DNA from: Myoxocephalus aenaeus
Taxonomy: Eukaryota > Chordata > Actinopteri > Perciformes > Cottidae
Length of the DNA stretch: 64,000 nucleotides
Direction of reading: 5' to 3'
Assembly (NCBI GenBank): GCA_038501785.1
Contig: JBAMJR010000196.1
Coordinates: 749,501-813,500 of the forward strand
Numbering within the stretch: the first letter of the stretch is position 1; each line of letters opens with the position of its first letter. Below the pieces are notes generated by a model that did no database searches, was not told the origin of the DNA, and saw only the letters and a list, made by a program, of their open reading frames with translations. Both the position numbers and the translations under genes were made by a program. Below are positions 33,641-44,103 of the stretch, one piece after another.

Positions 33641-34592
33641 GGCCTTGATGGGATGCCGTTTTTTTTTTAAATGTTTTTTTGCAACAGTTTGTGTCGCTGC
33701 TTCCACTGTTATGCTGCGTCTCTAAGAGTGGAGCTTGGGAAACAAAAAGGAGGTGTTTTATTGTTGCGGGGTTGGAGGTTTTGAGTTTTTTTTTTTTCTT
33801 TCTTTTGCAGCTTAACGTCACATTTACCGACTGAGCGGTCAGCCAGTTTGTCCGGAACGTTTCATGATGAGCGATGAGCTGAAAGGTCAAAATGTTCCCG
33901 AGCAGGTGAAGGCATCAGACCCGAACGCCCACTGGGAGCTTTTTTTATCTGAAGTTATGTCGGGAATTTAATTCACACTTTGACTCCGGAACGGCACGTT
34001 TAAGAGTTTCTGTGACGGGAAGAATTGTTCACATAACTTCAAATATAATATGTATTTTGTATTTTTCTTCATACTGGTCTCATTCAGCATTCGAAAAATA
34101 GTGCCCCGTATAGTAATGTTGAACGAGGAAGTATAAATACCACAAAAGAGAATATATCTCCAAACAATCGTGTTCATATACCCTTTGATCTCCATTAAAA
34201 CTCATCAATGAGCCTCACTGTTGTTCCTTCATCGTCATCATCATCACACTGTGGTTTATTCTGACTCAATCCCACATGTGGATTCGCCGCTGAAAATAGT
34301 CCCCAGCAAAGTATCTGTTTCCTTCTGTTCTATGACATCACATATTTGTTTTTTTATCACTTTAAAAATCAACCTATTTTTTAGGAAAATGTCATACCCA
34401 AACTAAAAAGGGTGTATCTCCGCAACCACTAGGGCTATTTTAATCATTGTGGTTATAATACAAGGTACACATGTTAGATTGTGTTCAGATGTGTAATATA
34501 TCAGTCTATATGGTACTGGTTAAGAGTAAATGAAGATGACAGAAACATTTTTAAAGGTTTCAGGTCCGCCTAGAAATGATGCCTCTGTAAGG
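33641..34592. other. No gene seen
   Basis: Anonymous sequence with homopolymer T runs (33660, 33785), a CATCATCATCATCA tract at 34232 and A/T-rich 3' part. Confidence 0.5.
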
Positions 34593-35645
34593 TAAGGCAA
34601 GGCAAGGCAAGTTTATTTGTATAGCACATTTCAACAACAAGGCGATTCAAAGTGCTTCACATAAAACCATTAAAAGCATCAAAACATAATACAGATTTAA
34701 AAACAGTTAAGAAAACATTGAAACAGTCAAAAAGCAAAATACAAAATAAAAGTTGAATAAAAGTTGCAGTGAAGTGTTAAGAAATACAATGCAGTAGTGA
34801 GATGGAGCAATTGAATCTGGAGCAATTAAAGGCAACAGCAAACAGAAAAGTCTTCAATCTGGACTTAAAGGAGCTGAGGGTCTCAGCAGACCTGCAGCTT
34901 TCAGGAACCTTGTTCCAGATATGTGGAGCAGAAAAGCTGAACGCTGCTTCTCCATGTTTAGTTCTGACTCTTGGAACAGAAAGTAGACGCGTCCCAGACG
35001 ACCTCAGGGGCCGGGATGGTTCATAAGGTAGCAGCAGATCACAAACATACTTAGGCCCTAAACCATTCAGTGCTTTATAAACCAGCAGCAGGATTTTTAA
35101 GTCAATTCTTTGTTTGACAGGACGCCAGTGCAAAGACCTCAGAACTGGTGTGATGTGATCCACTTTCCTGGTCTTAGTGAGGACTCGAGCTGCAGCGTTC
35201 TGAATCAGCTGCAGCTTTCTGATTTACTTTTTACAGAGGCTTGTGAACACACCGTTACAGTAGTCCAGTCTACTGAAGATAAATGCATGGACAAGTTTCG
35301 CCAAATCCTGTTGAGACATAAGTCCTCTTACTCTTGATATATTCTTCAGGTAATAGTAGGCTGATTTTGTAATTGTCTTGATATGGCTGTTCAGGTTGAG
35401 GTCTGAATCCATAACTACACCTAGATTTCTGGCTTTGTTTGAGGTTTTTAACATCAGTGATTGAAGCTGAGCGCTGACTTTCAATCGTTCATCCTTGGGA
35501 CCAAAAACAATTACTTCTGTTTTATCTTTATTTAATTGAAGATAATTCTGGCACATCCAGTTATTGATTTCTTCAATGCATTTAGCCAGCCCTTGTATGG
35601 GAGATCCAGGAATACTAAGACTGAAGTTCTGCCACTGTCTGTGTT
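34593..35645 (-). mobile_element. Rex/L2-type LINE, 3' part, truncated by a second LINE
   Basis: The minus-strand frame 35673-35224 includes INNWMCQNYLQLNKDKTEVI, the segment after the polymerase active site, and LDYCNGVFTSL. Frame 35163-34777 continues ITPVLRSLHWRPVKQRIDLK, SFSAPHIWNKVPES and LKTFLF, the usual C-terminus of fish Rex1/L2-type ORF2. The element ends in the 3' tail read on the plus strand as GGCAAGGCAAGTTTATTTGT. The frame change near 35220 and loss of the 5' half make it inactive. The 5' side stops at the A-rich tail of the Tx1/L1 LINE at about 35645. Confidence 0.8.
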
Positions 35646-35721
35646 TTTTTTGTATTATTGTTTTTATTCTCAAAAGCTGAATATACAGTTATACATTACA
35701 CATGTCATTTTTCATTTTCTC

Positions 35722-35722
<1 letters not shown>

Positions 35723-35757
<35 letters not shown>
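35723..35757 (+). repeat. Poly-C run of 35 bases
   Basis: Thirty-five consecutive C, interrupted by nothing, in the 3' region of the Tx1/L1 LINE (so a poly-G run in the LINE RNA sense). Length in the assembly is unlikely to be exact. Confidence 0.95.
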
Positions 35758-35759
<2 letters not shown>

Positions 35760-35852
35760 CAATCCCCCAACACAGAACAAATCGCACTACTGCTTCAATT
35801 GTCGAAAATCTCATTACAGTATGTTAGCGTGTGTCAATTATTGGATGTCTGG

Positions 35853-36399
35853 TGTAGCGTCCGGAAGAACTTAGTCAAACAACTTCTCTCGTTCTCTGAA
35901 TTTATTTTCCTTGATCACAAGTAGAGTAACAAGCGCTGCAATCGCGATAGCAGGGAGTCGTCCAGTCAACACGCAGGTTGACCGTCCAAAAACACCCCGA
36001 ACAGCCGGAAGTTCGGCTCTTTAATACATGGTTTTCCGTCAAGAACATCTAACATTTCTATTGGCTCTAACCTTTCTAAGAGGAGGAGAATCGCGTCCTC
36101 ATCTATTCTCACAGGGCTGGAACGTGCAACGACCAGTCTGCTTCCCTAATGTCAACATACTGATAAACAGGTGTGAGTGTTGTGGTGCAGAGCGTGGAAC
36201 CTTGAGGAACAGACAACCGGACTGTTCTCACAGAAACTTCTCACAGAAAGTATTTGTTAAACTGACCTCGCACAACCTGAACTCTAATAGACAGAAGAAG
36301 AATATATGAAGAATATCTACAGAATATAACGATTTATATTATCAAGTATCAATAGCTCAAGTATACACAAAGGTACAAATGGTGTAGGAGGGTATTACA
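35853..36399. mobile_element. LTR-like block (547 bp), possible solo LTR
   Basis: Starts TGTAGCGTCCGGAAGAAC and ends GGAGGGTATTACA (TG...CA), and is surrounded on both sides by sequence that fits the 3' region of the Tx1/L1 LINE. I could not find a matching target duplication, so the assignment is tentative. It is not the same sequence as the LTR at 9647, although both start TGTAGCG. Confidence 0.45.
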
Positions 36400-36643
36400 G
36401 ACAAACAGAAACCAGTAATGAGTTATTGTAAGTTAATGTTATTATTAATTCCGACAACAGCATCAAGATAACTAAATAAAAATAAAAATAAAACGTCCAA
36501 GGCCACAGAAATGGTTTATGAATCTAATGAGAGAGTCTTCAATTTATCAAAGTATTGTATGATCGGACCCCAAGTAGATTTGAATTTCTCAGGCTGTCGC
36601 CGCAGCGAGAACTTGATTTCCTCCAATTTCAAAAAGAACACCT

Positions 36644-37946
36644 GGGGGGTATTTTTCGTACCTGGTTTACTGAGTTAGCCGGATAATTTTCAGGATAAAA
36701 TGACGTAGGTCAGGCTTTTCGGTTCTTCGAAGCAAGTTTAGATAAATCACCATAGCAACACATCAAAATCCCTTAACCTGCTCCACAGCAGGTTTAGTGA
36801 AATTCACTGGATAAGTTGGCCACTCCCACCGGACAAAAAAGGCAGCTCACTTCCTCATTGATGAAGGAGCGATATTAGTTATATTAGTTTTATAGGGAGA
36901 GCGTTCTTTGAGATCGCCAAGATCCGTTCTCACATCCTCATGACTTCCTGTACGCACGCTATAGATTCTGCCGAGACCTCCTCGAGTCGTACATTAAACA
37001 CCACATGCGCAGCAGAGCATCGCCCGTCTCACATACTGTATGCAGACTGGATCACAGCCCTGAGCTTTTTTGCGACTGGTACATGTTTGTACAGTGTCTG
37101 CGATGTAGAGAACATCGGGAAAGCCGCTGCATGGCGTGCTGTTCGTAACGTTTATTTAGCGCTTAAGAAACTTATGGATGTGTTAAAGCACTCATAATTA
37201 TATGACAGTGTTATTAGTACACCATACATATCATTATTGTAGAAAATGATTACGGTACTGATCCGCCCATACACATATTCAAACTCCTAGTTATATGGTA
37301 ATCTACACATAAATTACATGTACATACACTTATATGATACATACACGCATACAGTACATATATCCTCATAAGTATATATTCATTTGTATACTACTGCCAG
37401 CAAGCACATTTAAATAAATATAATCTGATTGATTTGGGTGATGAGGCACTTAAAATTAGCCGATACATTTTCCCAACACTGACGCATTTAACTTGATATT
37501 TTGCGATGCTTATGTGACTCTAGCCCGACCAGCGGAGGTGGCGTTATGCTGCATTCACAAACAGGAAGTATTGCGAATATTCGCTCACTTTGGATGTGAA
37601 CGCACCATTAGACTTTGCCATGATTATGGACTTAAATTCATCATGTGTAGTCATGATCATCTCCTGCTCCTCCACAGAGAGAAGAGACGCTCTTTCTCAG
37701 AGTTTATTTAAAATTGTAGCGTTTGATGATCATCGAATCTGTGTTCAACTCCTCCCCCTTCTGAAGAGGAGCGTGCACGCGCATTTATCCAGATGAATGA
37801 CGTCTGGTTCGAATGAACGAGACTGTTTGAGGGCGGGTCAACCTTTGAAGAACCGGGAAAGCCTGATGTCAATCATCTCGCTAATTTAAGATGGATAATA
37901 GGACATTTGATCGACTTAGCTGAACCATGTACGAAAAATACCCCCC
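36644..37946 (+). mobile_element. PIF/Harbinger-like repeat, complete copy (1303 bp)
   Basis: GGGGGGTATTTTTCGTAC at the left is mirrored by GTACGAAAAATACCCCCC at the right, exactly. Flanks are ..GAACACCT and AGGTCC.., with no clear direct duplication. It interrupts the C-terminal ORF2 frame of the Tx1/L1 LINE precisely (WLKDL on one side, VFFLKLEE on the other). All partial copies (6595, 8846, 10874, 11503, 24410) can be aligned to it. The one conserved frame is described separately. Confidence 0.75.
36940..37197 (+). CDS. Small conserved frame in the PIF/Harbinger-like repeat (85 aa)
   Basis: Starts MTSCTHAIDSAETSSSRTLN and ends NVYLALKKLMDVLKHS. The first 57 residues recur at 6932-6735 (minus) with one difference, although the DNA similarity of the two copies may explain this without selection. 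No known domain. It may be a remnant of a longer protein or a chance frame. Confidence 0.25.
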   Translation: MTSCTHAIDSAETSSSRTLNTTCAAEHRPSHILYADWITALSFFATGTCLYSVCDVENIGKAAAWRAVRNVYLALKKLMDVLKHS

Positions 37947-39985
37947 AGGTCCTTTAACCACATGGAGGAACTGGGAGGGCGAGGTGACTTCCAGTCCAAT
38001 AGGATTCTCCTTCGTGCCAAGAGGGTTGAGAAAGCAATTATGTTTTTGAGTTTCTTCATTAAAGTCTGACCTCCACTCCCCTGAACACCAAAGAGGCACA
38101 TCCAGATTTAGATTAAGGGACTCTGATAGGACTTTGAATATTGTCTCCCAGTAATTTGCCAGTTGGGGGCAGAACCAGAACATGTGAGTAAGATCTGCTG
38201 GTGAGTTGTGACATCTATTGCAGATATCCTTTACCTTGGAGTACATTTTTGAAAGTTTAAAGTTAGAGTAGTGCAGGCGATGCAGTACCTTGAATTGTAG
38301 TACATTTAAACGTGCACACGAGGAACTGTTATTGACTCTAATTAGGGCCTGGTTCCAAAATGAGTCTGGTATGTTCCTGGCAAGTTCTTTTTCCCAATCT
38401 CCTTTGATTTTGACAATGTTAGTCTCAGTAATTGAGTTGATAGTTTGATATGTTCGGAATATAAATCCTTTTTCCTCTGGTGGTGTGTTCAGAATTTCCT
38501 CATACACGGAGTCTAGCGGCGGACTAGGAAAATTGGGGTTGTTAGATTTAGGAAAATGTTGCACTTGAAAGTAGCTAAACAGATGGGAGTGAGGGATATT
38601 ATATTTCTTAAATATATCCTCAGAGCTTCCAAACACCCCACCAATGTATAATTGACCCACGTTGAAAATGCCATTTTTAAGCCATAGCGAGAATGCAGTC
38701 CAGTCTGGCTGGGGGAAAGAGGTGATTATCATGAATAGGGTTTATAGTAGATAGATCTGTGAAGCCAAATTTTGTGCAAAACTGCGCCAGAATTTTTTAT
38801 GTTGTAATTACTATCGGGTTGGATGAATATTTTCCTGGGGAGAATGGTAGTCTAGAGGTTACCAATGCTAGAAGAGAAGATGATCGGCAAGATTTAGCTT
38901 CATTTAGGCACCAGCCTACTTGAGGGAGCTTGATCCAGTATATTATTTTCTGTATATTTGCTACCCAGTAATGATATCTGAAATTGGGAAGAGAAAGTCC
39001 ACCTTGAGATCGATGTCTATGTAGCATCACTTTACTTATCCGCGGTTGTTTATTATCCCATAGGAAGCCTGTAATATGCTTATCTAAGGTAGTGAAAAAG
39101 AGTTTAGGCAGGAACACTGGCAGACACTGAAACATATATAAGAAGCGTGGTAGAACAATCATCTTGACCGAATTAACTCTGCCTGTTAATGAAGTATAGA
39201 TGGTTTTCCATCTGTCAAAGTCTGTCTTCATTTTGGTGATTAATGGAGAGAAATTCCTATTATATAAGCTCTCAAATTTACGGGTGATATAGATGCCAAG
39301 ATATTTGAATTCAGACTCACACTTGTGGAAAGGCAGTTGCATTCCTGGAGTCTTTATTGCCAAATTGTTTAAAGGGAAGCATTCACTTTTGGAGAAATTC
39401 AATTTATATCCTGAGAATATAGGATATAAATTGCTTCAGGATTTCAATTAGTGCGGGGACAGATTCCACCGGGTCCGAAATATAAACTAATAAATCATCA
39501 GCATATAGCGAGACTCTGTGCTCAGTGCTCCATCTGTGAATATCTTTAATGTTAGGAGATGCTTTAAGAGCAATGGATAATGGTTCGATAGCTAAGGCAA
39601 ATAACAAGGGACTTAAGGGGCAGCCTTGGCGGGTACCTCGGTATAAATTGAAATATTCTGAGTTTGCTCTATTGGTGACGACAGAAGCGCTAGGTGAGGA
39701 GTAAAGGAGTTTCACCCATGCCACAAATTTAGGACCAAAACCAAACTTTTCCAAAATCCTGAAGAGATATGGCCATTCCACCCTATCAAATGCATTTTCT
39801 ACATCTAGAGAGATAACCATCTCTGGGATCTCACCAGACACAGGGGAGTAGATATTGATGTTAGATATTACTGAAAGAATGGCGATTCCTTATGATGCCA
39901 GTTTGGTCTTCAGAAATTACTTTATGAATTGTTGTTTCCAGACGCATAGCTAGTGCTTTCGCCAGAATCGTATAATCTGCATTAA

Positions 39986-40527
39986 CCCTTTGGGAGCGGG
40001 GCCGCTTTGAAGCGGGGGCAGATGTTTAAGTTTTTAATAAAATCCTATCTTCACAATAATACGTCACAGAGATATGGTTTCAAATCTGGCGGATATGGTT
40101 TCCACTTCCGTGTCTGAGCATCTAAACATGGACATGTCATATGACGCGTGCAAATCTTCAGTGTGAGTCAGAAGATGCCAAGCAAAGAGTCCTGAGCAAA
40201 GCTATATTGGAGAGGATGGACAGACGGCGCAGCTTCAGTGCCTGAAGGATTCGCTAACAAGGAGCTAGCCGGAGCTAACGGGCCAGATAGCTGGCTACAG
40301 CGTTTCTGTGAGACGGAATCAATTGTTGTCCCTATTACCGTTAACTTTCTTACAGTGAACATAGTACGACCAGTAGTGTTGGACCTCCATTATGTGTTTG
40401 TAAGACCGTACATAGCGTTTGTTTGTTGACGATAGCTTAGCGTTAGCACGTCACTACATAGTGACGTGTTGGCTGTCTTCTTCCGTGTCTACGACTGAAC
40501 GGTGCGTAATCAACTGTTGTCCCTACC
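39986..40527 (-). mobile_element. piggyBac-type MITE D, partial
   Basis: Begins CCCTTTGGGAGCGGGGCC directly after TTAA (39982-39985) and follows, reversed, the right-hand 500 bp of MITE C (GCGTCTGAGCATCTAAACATG-type region, GGACCTCCATTATGTGTTTG, CAACTGTTGTCCCTA). It stops at about 40527 against a different repeat; the other TTAA end is not seen. The small frames inside are not genes. Confidence 0.7.
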
Positions 40528-40800
40528 CAGGTAGCCAAAATGACCTGGCACGGACCCGGCACGCCGGAAGAAACACTGTCGGCCCGTGTGCAGTTGCCGA
40601 TTCGGCTCCGACTCGGCATGGATGGCGCCCCAGAATCGGGCCGAATACACTGGCCCGATTCCGGCGGACGACACTGCCGTCACTGGGCCGTAATCGAAAC
40701 TAACCGGGGCCAGCATCGGCCCGAAGCCGGCACACCAGAAGAAACACGTCGGCCCGGGTCCGGCTGCCGACTCTACTTGGGTCCGGTTTAATGAATTATT
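40528..40800. repeat. GC-rich repeated block (GGCCCG/CGGAAGAAACAC units)
   Basis: The module CCGGCACGCCGGAAGAAACA followed by CGGCCCG...TGCCGA recurs twice (about 40556 and 40722), the second as CCGGCACACCAGAAGAAACA. GC content is far above the surroundings. Open frames on both strands (40510-40884, 40540-40791) follow from the absence of A/T-rich stops and carry no motif. Confidence 0.55.
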
Positions 40801-42142
40801 ATTATGTATCCCACCGCTGCCACCAATGTAACCGAGGGTTTCTCTTGCGCCTATACTTGTACAATAATAATAAAATAACAACACGCTGCTCCGTTAGGTT
40901 AGACAAGATGGCAACCACTTTATTCTTGACTCGCTCCTACCTCCAACCAAACCTCCTCTCTCTCCTTACGTTTTCCCCTTCGGTAATAAAAGCCCCAGAA
41001 ACATACATCAGAACACTGCTTCATAGAGAACTGTTTAAATACACCATACAATAGCTTACAATTATATAACAATACGATGATGTTACAGTAAATATTGACG
41101 ACAATGGAGCAAATCTGTTTTTAAGTTGTAGGCTTGGTTGTTGTGGAGTTTCTTTGCTGGTTTTACTTTTCCCAGCTGTTTTCGGCTGTGTCCAGCTGCG
41201 TACCGGGGTTGAGGAGGAATTCTGCCTGCGTGGTAGTGCAGGCCAGCCAGTCGCATCAGAAATCTCAGGGTGCTGGGCTCTGCCTGTTAGTCGTCTTGTT
41301 AGTCGTCCTCCCACATCCTGAGGGTGTGAATGCCTCTTTGGCTTTGTACCGAGAGAGTTCCAGGGAGGACTACCATTTGAGGTTTCGTTAACAGCTACAC
41401 AGCCCTCCTGTTTCTTGGTAGGCCTGATAGTGCTAGTTAGCTGTGTATTAGCTTGCATTTGTACAGGATTTTGAGTCCATGGTAAAGTGGTATCATTCTG
41501 ACACAGTCCATTCTGACACGTTCACCTCTATTCGGTAGATTTTTGTTTCCAAAACTGCAATCTTCTGCAGGAGTTTGTAGTAGTTGTCCATGGAGAGGGA
41601 TGGTATCTTGCTGCTCCTTAGCTTTAGCTTAGCTGTTAAGTAGCCTATAGCAATGTATCTCTTTTTAAACCAGCGGAATTAGGGCAATAGCCAGCTAAAT
41701 CTATAGAGGAATAGAGTCCCAGGGATTTTCAAGTGTCCAGGAGCTGCTGCTCAAAGATTCTCACAGAAGAAAAACAAGAATATCAGAAGGTATTAGCAGA
41801 AAAATGCAAACAGAGGCGAGAGCAAGCAGAAAAGTGTCTGCACAGCAAGAAAGCAGGAAGCAAAAAAGGTCTAACTCTAACCCAAATCATAGCACAATAT
41901 GTGAATATTCTCTCTGCAAAGGTTGACTTTGATAAAGTGAAGCAGAACAAAGTTAGAGAGGGTTTAGAGAAAATTCAGACGAGGTCTCCAAAATTTGCAT
42001 TGGGGCACATTTGCGCACATCTGTGACATTTGAATTTGTTCCTGTACCAAACCATATATTTCACTTGTATATTACTTATGGTGTTTAATGCATCCAAATA
42101 CAGCAGTTTGGGGCTTTTTTTCATAAAGCAAGCTATGATTTA
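40801..42142. other. Unclassified stretch with retroelement-like fragments
   Basis: 40826 reads TGTAACCGAGGGTTTC, resembling an LTR end, and a minus-strand frame 41458-41021 contains KTAGKSKTSKETPQQPSL and LKNRFAPLSS, a pattern I associate with low-complexity ORF1 proteins of fish retroelements. A plus-strand frame 41733-42026 (KCKQRREQAEKCLHSKKAGS, ITQIIAQYVNIL-type) is Lys/Glu-rich, has no motif and could be chance. No confident call. Confidence 0.25.
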
Positions 42143-42201
42143 CAGTTTTATATAACAATCGCTCAGTCCGCCCCAGTCTGAGCGATTGTTATATAAAACT
42201 G
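42143..42201. repeat. Perfect 24-bp hairpin with an 11-base loop
   Basis: The arm 42143-42166 (CAGTTTTATATAACAATCGC, then TCAG) is the exact reverse complement of 42178-42201. The loop is TCCGCCCCAGT. It could form a short stem in RNA or be the fused ends of a deleted inverted-repeat element. Confidence 0.9.
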
Positions 42202-42731
42202 AATCCTTAAACCAATCCCCCCCTCACATCTTCAGAAGGAACCAATTGGCTTTTGAGCCGAGAAACAGGAAGTCGGACAGGAAGTCAGACAGGGGCTGCA
42301 GTCGAATAGTCCTTTTTGGTTTGGAACCTTCCTAACTGAGTGAAATGACCCGGAAGTACCTAAGTGGCCGCCATGAAAAGTGCCGGTCGAATTCTCTAAA
42401 CGCAAAGGAAAGGAGCTTCATGCTTCCTAACTTAGCTCCTTTAGCATAGGAACCACTGGACCTGCCTTTACGAAAGGAAAGAAGATAATGGCGACCCACA
42501 ATTCCTTGCAGCGGCAACATTTAAAGTGACGTATCATTCGGCCGTTCACGAGAACAAACGATCATGACCGAGAAACGCAGATCATGAATATATAACCATT
42601 AGCATAACTTGGAAATACTTTCAATAATCAGTTAAACCGGCTGGCAAACTACGGACGTTACATTGCTGTTGCTGACAACTGCTGTAAAGTGATCAAACTG
42701 ACGTATTTGATATTCTCTCTGGTGTTGAACT

Positions 42732-43297
42732 TGTTAAGTTCTTGAAACTCTGGGAGTTGGCGCGGAATAAGGACCGGGGTCCGAAGATGATATAATATAA
42801 GAATATTTAATAAAAAGAGTGAAATGACAGAACAGGTTATGCATTCGATCGATCGAGCTATTTTCCAATCCACCCGGGCGCTTCTCGCCTGAAGTTCCTC
42901 CTTCGTCGGTGGTGGCCAGAAAAGAGGCTGTTCTCCCAGGTACAGTCAAATTTATCTCCTCCTCCGAGCTAGAGCCCTCCCTCATTAACATTCCGGCGTG
43001 TCCGCCACGAGAGACGGAGCCGCGTCCCCTCTTCCTCCTCTTCTTCTCCTTCGTCTTTGGTAGATCCTTAAAGTCCGTTCTCCAGCTCCGCCCCTCAGGC
43101 GAACAAGAGAACTACAATTCCTTATCTAGTCATACATTAATCATTAATAAAAACAGTGGCCTACATATGCATGCCATTCATAATAATATCCCTTATTAAT
43201 TATCATATTCCATGCATTGTAATGTACACCCAAACAGCTTCTCATTTTACATTGTACAGAGTCCAATTATGACAAACTAGGTTTTAAAAACCCTACA
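42732..43297 (-). repeat. 3' LTR of the ERV
   Basis: 566 bp, TGTTAAGTTC...AAAACCCTACA on the plus strand. On the minus strand it is preceded by AAAGAGAGGGAT, a polypurine tract ending right at the LTR. Contains ATTAAA (minus) as a possible polyadenylation signal. Small frames such as 42734-42991 are LTR sequence and not genes. Confidence 0.93.
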
Positions 43298-44103
43298 ATC
43301 CCTCTCTTTATACTATTCCATAGTATAACCACCAGTACATCTTAATTCATTCATGTGTCATAATCCTGTGGAAGAAAAAATTCCCTCCCTCTCTAAACCG
43401 TATAATATATACGGTTTCAATAACGCAATATATCAGTGTGGTTCTATTCATCACACAGGTAAAAATCTTAAAATCAGGAACAGTTATGTGCACTGCACGT
43501 CTGCACATCTGTTCACGTGCATGTGCGACTCCAATGTTCTAGGGGGTGCTGGTGAGTGTCCCACTGCATGTCATAGTCCTGTCCGGCTCCTCTAGGCTTC
43601 TCCATGGTGTGCTTCGATCCCCGTACTCCATTTGTCGTTCCTCTCCATCTCCAGAAATCACCAGTACCTTGGGAAAAGATCAACACAACAGGTTCAAAAC
43701 ACTGCATCATGGTCACTTAATCTTGTACCTCAGTGTGTTGTTTTATTGCTAAAGTTGTATGATACTTCTCCATACTACCTGCACCCAGCGGGTCGTAGCT
43801 CACTGATGTGAAGTCTGGGGTCTCTGGTCTGATGGTGAAGCCTCTCGTGATGACAGAAGCATGATGGAGGTCGGTAATGATGTGACGAGTGCCGCTGTGG
43901 AAGAAAGCTTAGAAGCACAGAGAGGTCTCCGAGCTGGTCTCTGCTGCTCAGGAACTCTGGCTCAGGGGATCACATGTTAATACAGTCCTTCATTAATCGC
44001 TCAGTTTCTTTCTCATTTAATTTCTGCTTTCTTAATACTTTCTCTCCCCAATCTTCGCATCTACGCCACCACTAACCCTTCCTTCAACTTCCACAATCCA
44101 TCT
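43298..44103 (-). other. ERV segment between env and 3' LTR
   Basis: About 800 bp with the polypurine tract at its LTR side. No frame longer than about 80 codons is convincing on the minus strand, so no accessory gene is supported. Confidence 0.5.

Larger units (their letters stand above)
35645..39985 (-). mobile_element. Tx1/L1-type LINE, ORF2 and 3' end, split by nested elements
   Basis: Minus strand from 39985: ILAKALAMRLETTIHKVISE (polymerase start), then the frame 39841-39404 with SLDVENAFDRVEW and LYADDLLVYI (YADD at about 39494-39505), frame 39402-38797 with ECFPLNNL and GFLWDNKQPRI, and frame 38732-37950 with CNRCHNSPADLTHMFWFCPQ (the CCHC-like C-terminal motif). The reading resumes beyond the nested repeat at 36640 with KLEEIKFSLRRQPEKFKSTW, and the 3' end lies near 35645. 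Several frameshifts. Its 5' part is lost at a piggyBac end (39986). Confidence 0.8.

Noticed and set aside
33537..33890. 117-codon minus-strand frame with Lys and Ser runs
   Set aside because: Made of homopolymer and GATGAT tracts; low complexity, no domain.
40510..40884. Frames of 83-124 codons on both strands
   Set aside because: GC-rich repeated block with few stop codons; no motif and no similarity between frames.
41733..42026. Plus-strand 97-codon frame rich in Lys/Glu
   Set aside because: Looked protein-like but matches no family I know and has no promoter, splice or repeat context; kept only as a note in the unclassified stretch.
42734..43199. Frames starting MLMREGSSSEEE and MVARKEAVLPGT, each present twice
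   Set aside because: They lie in the ERV LTR and recur at 49637-50102 for that reason; no other support for a protein.
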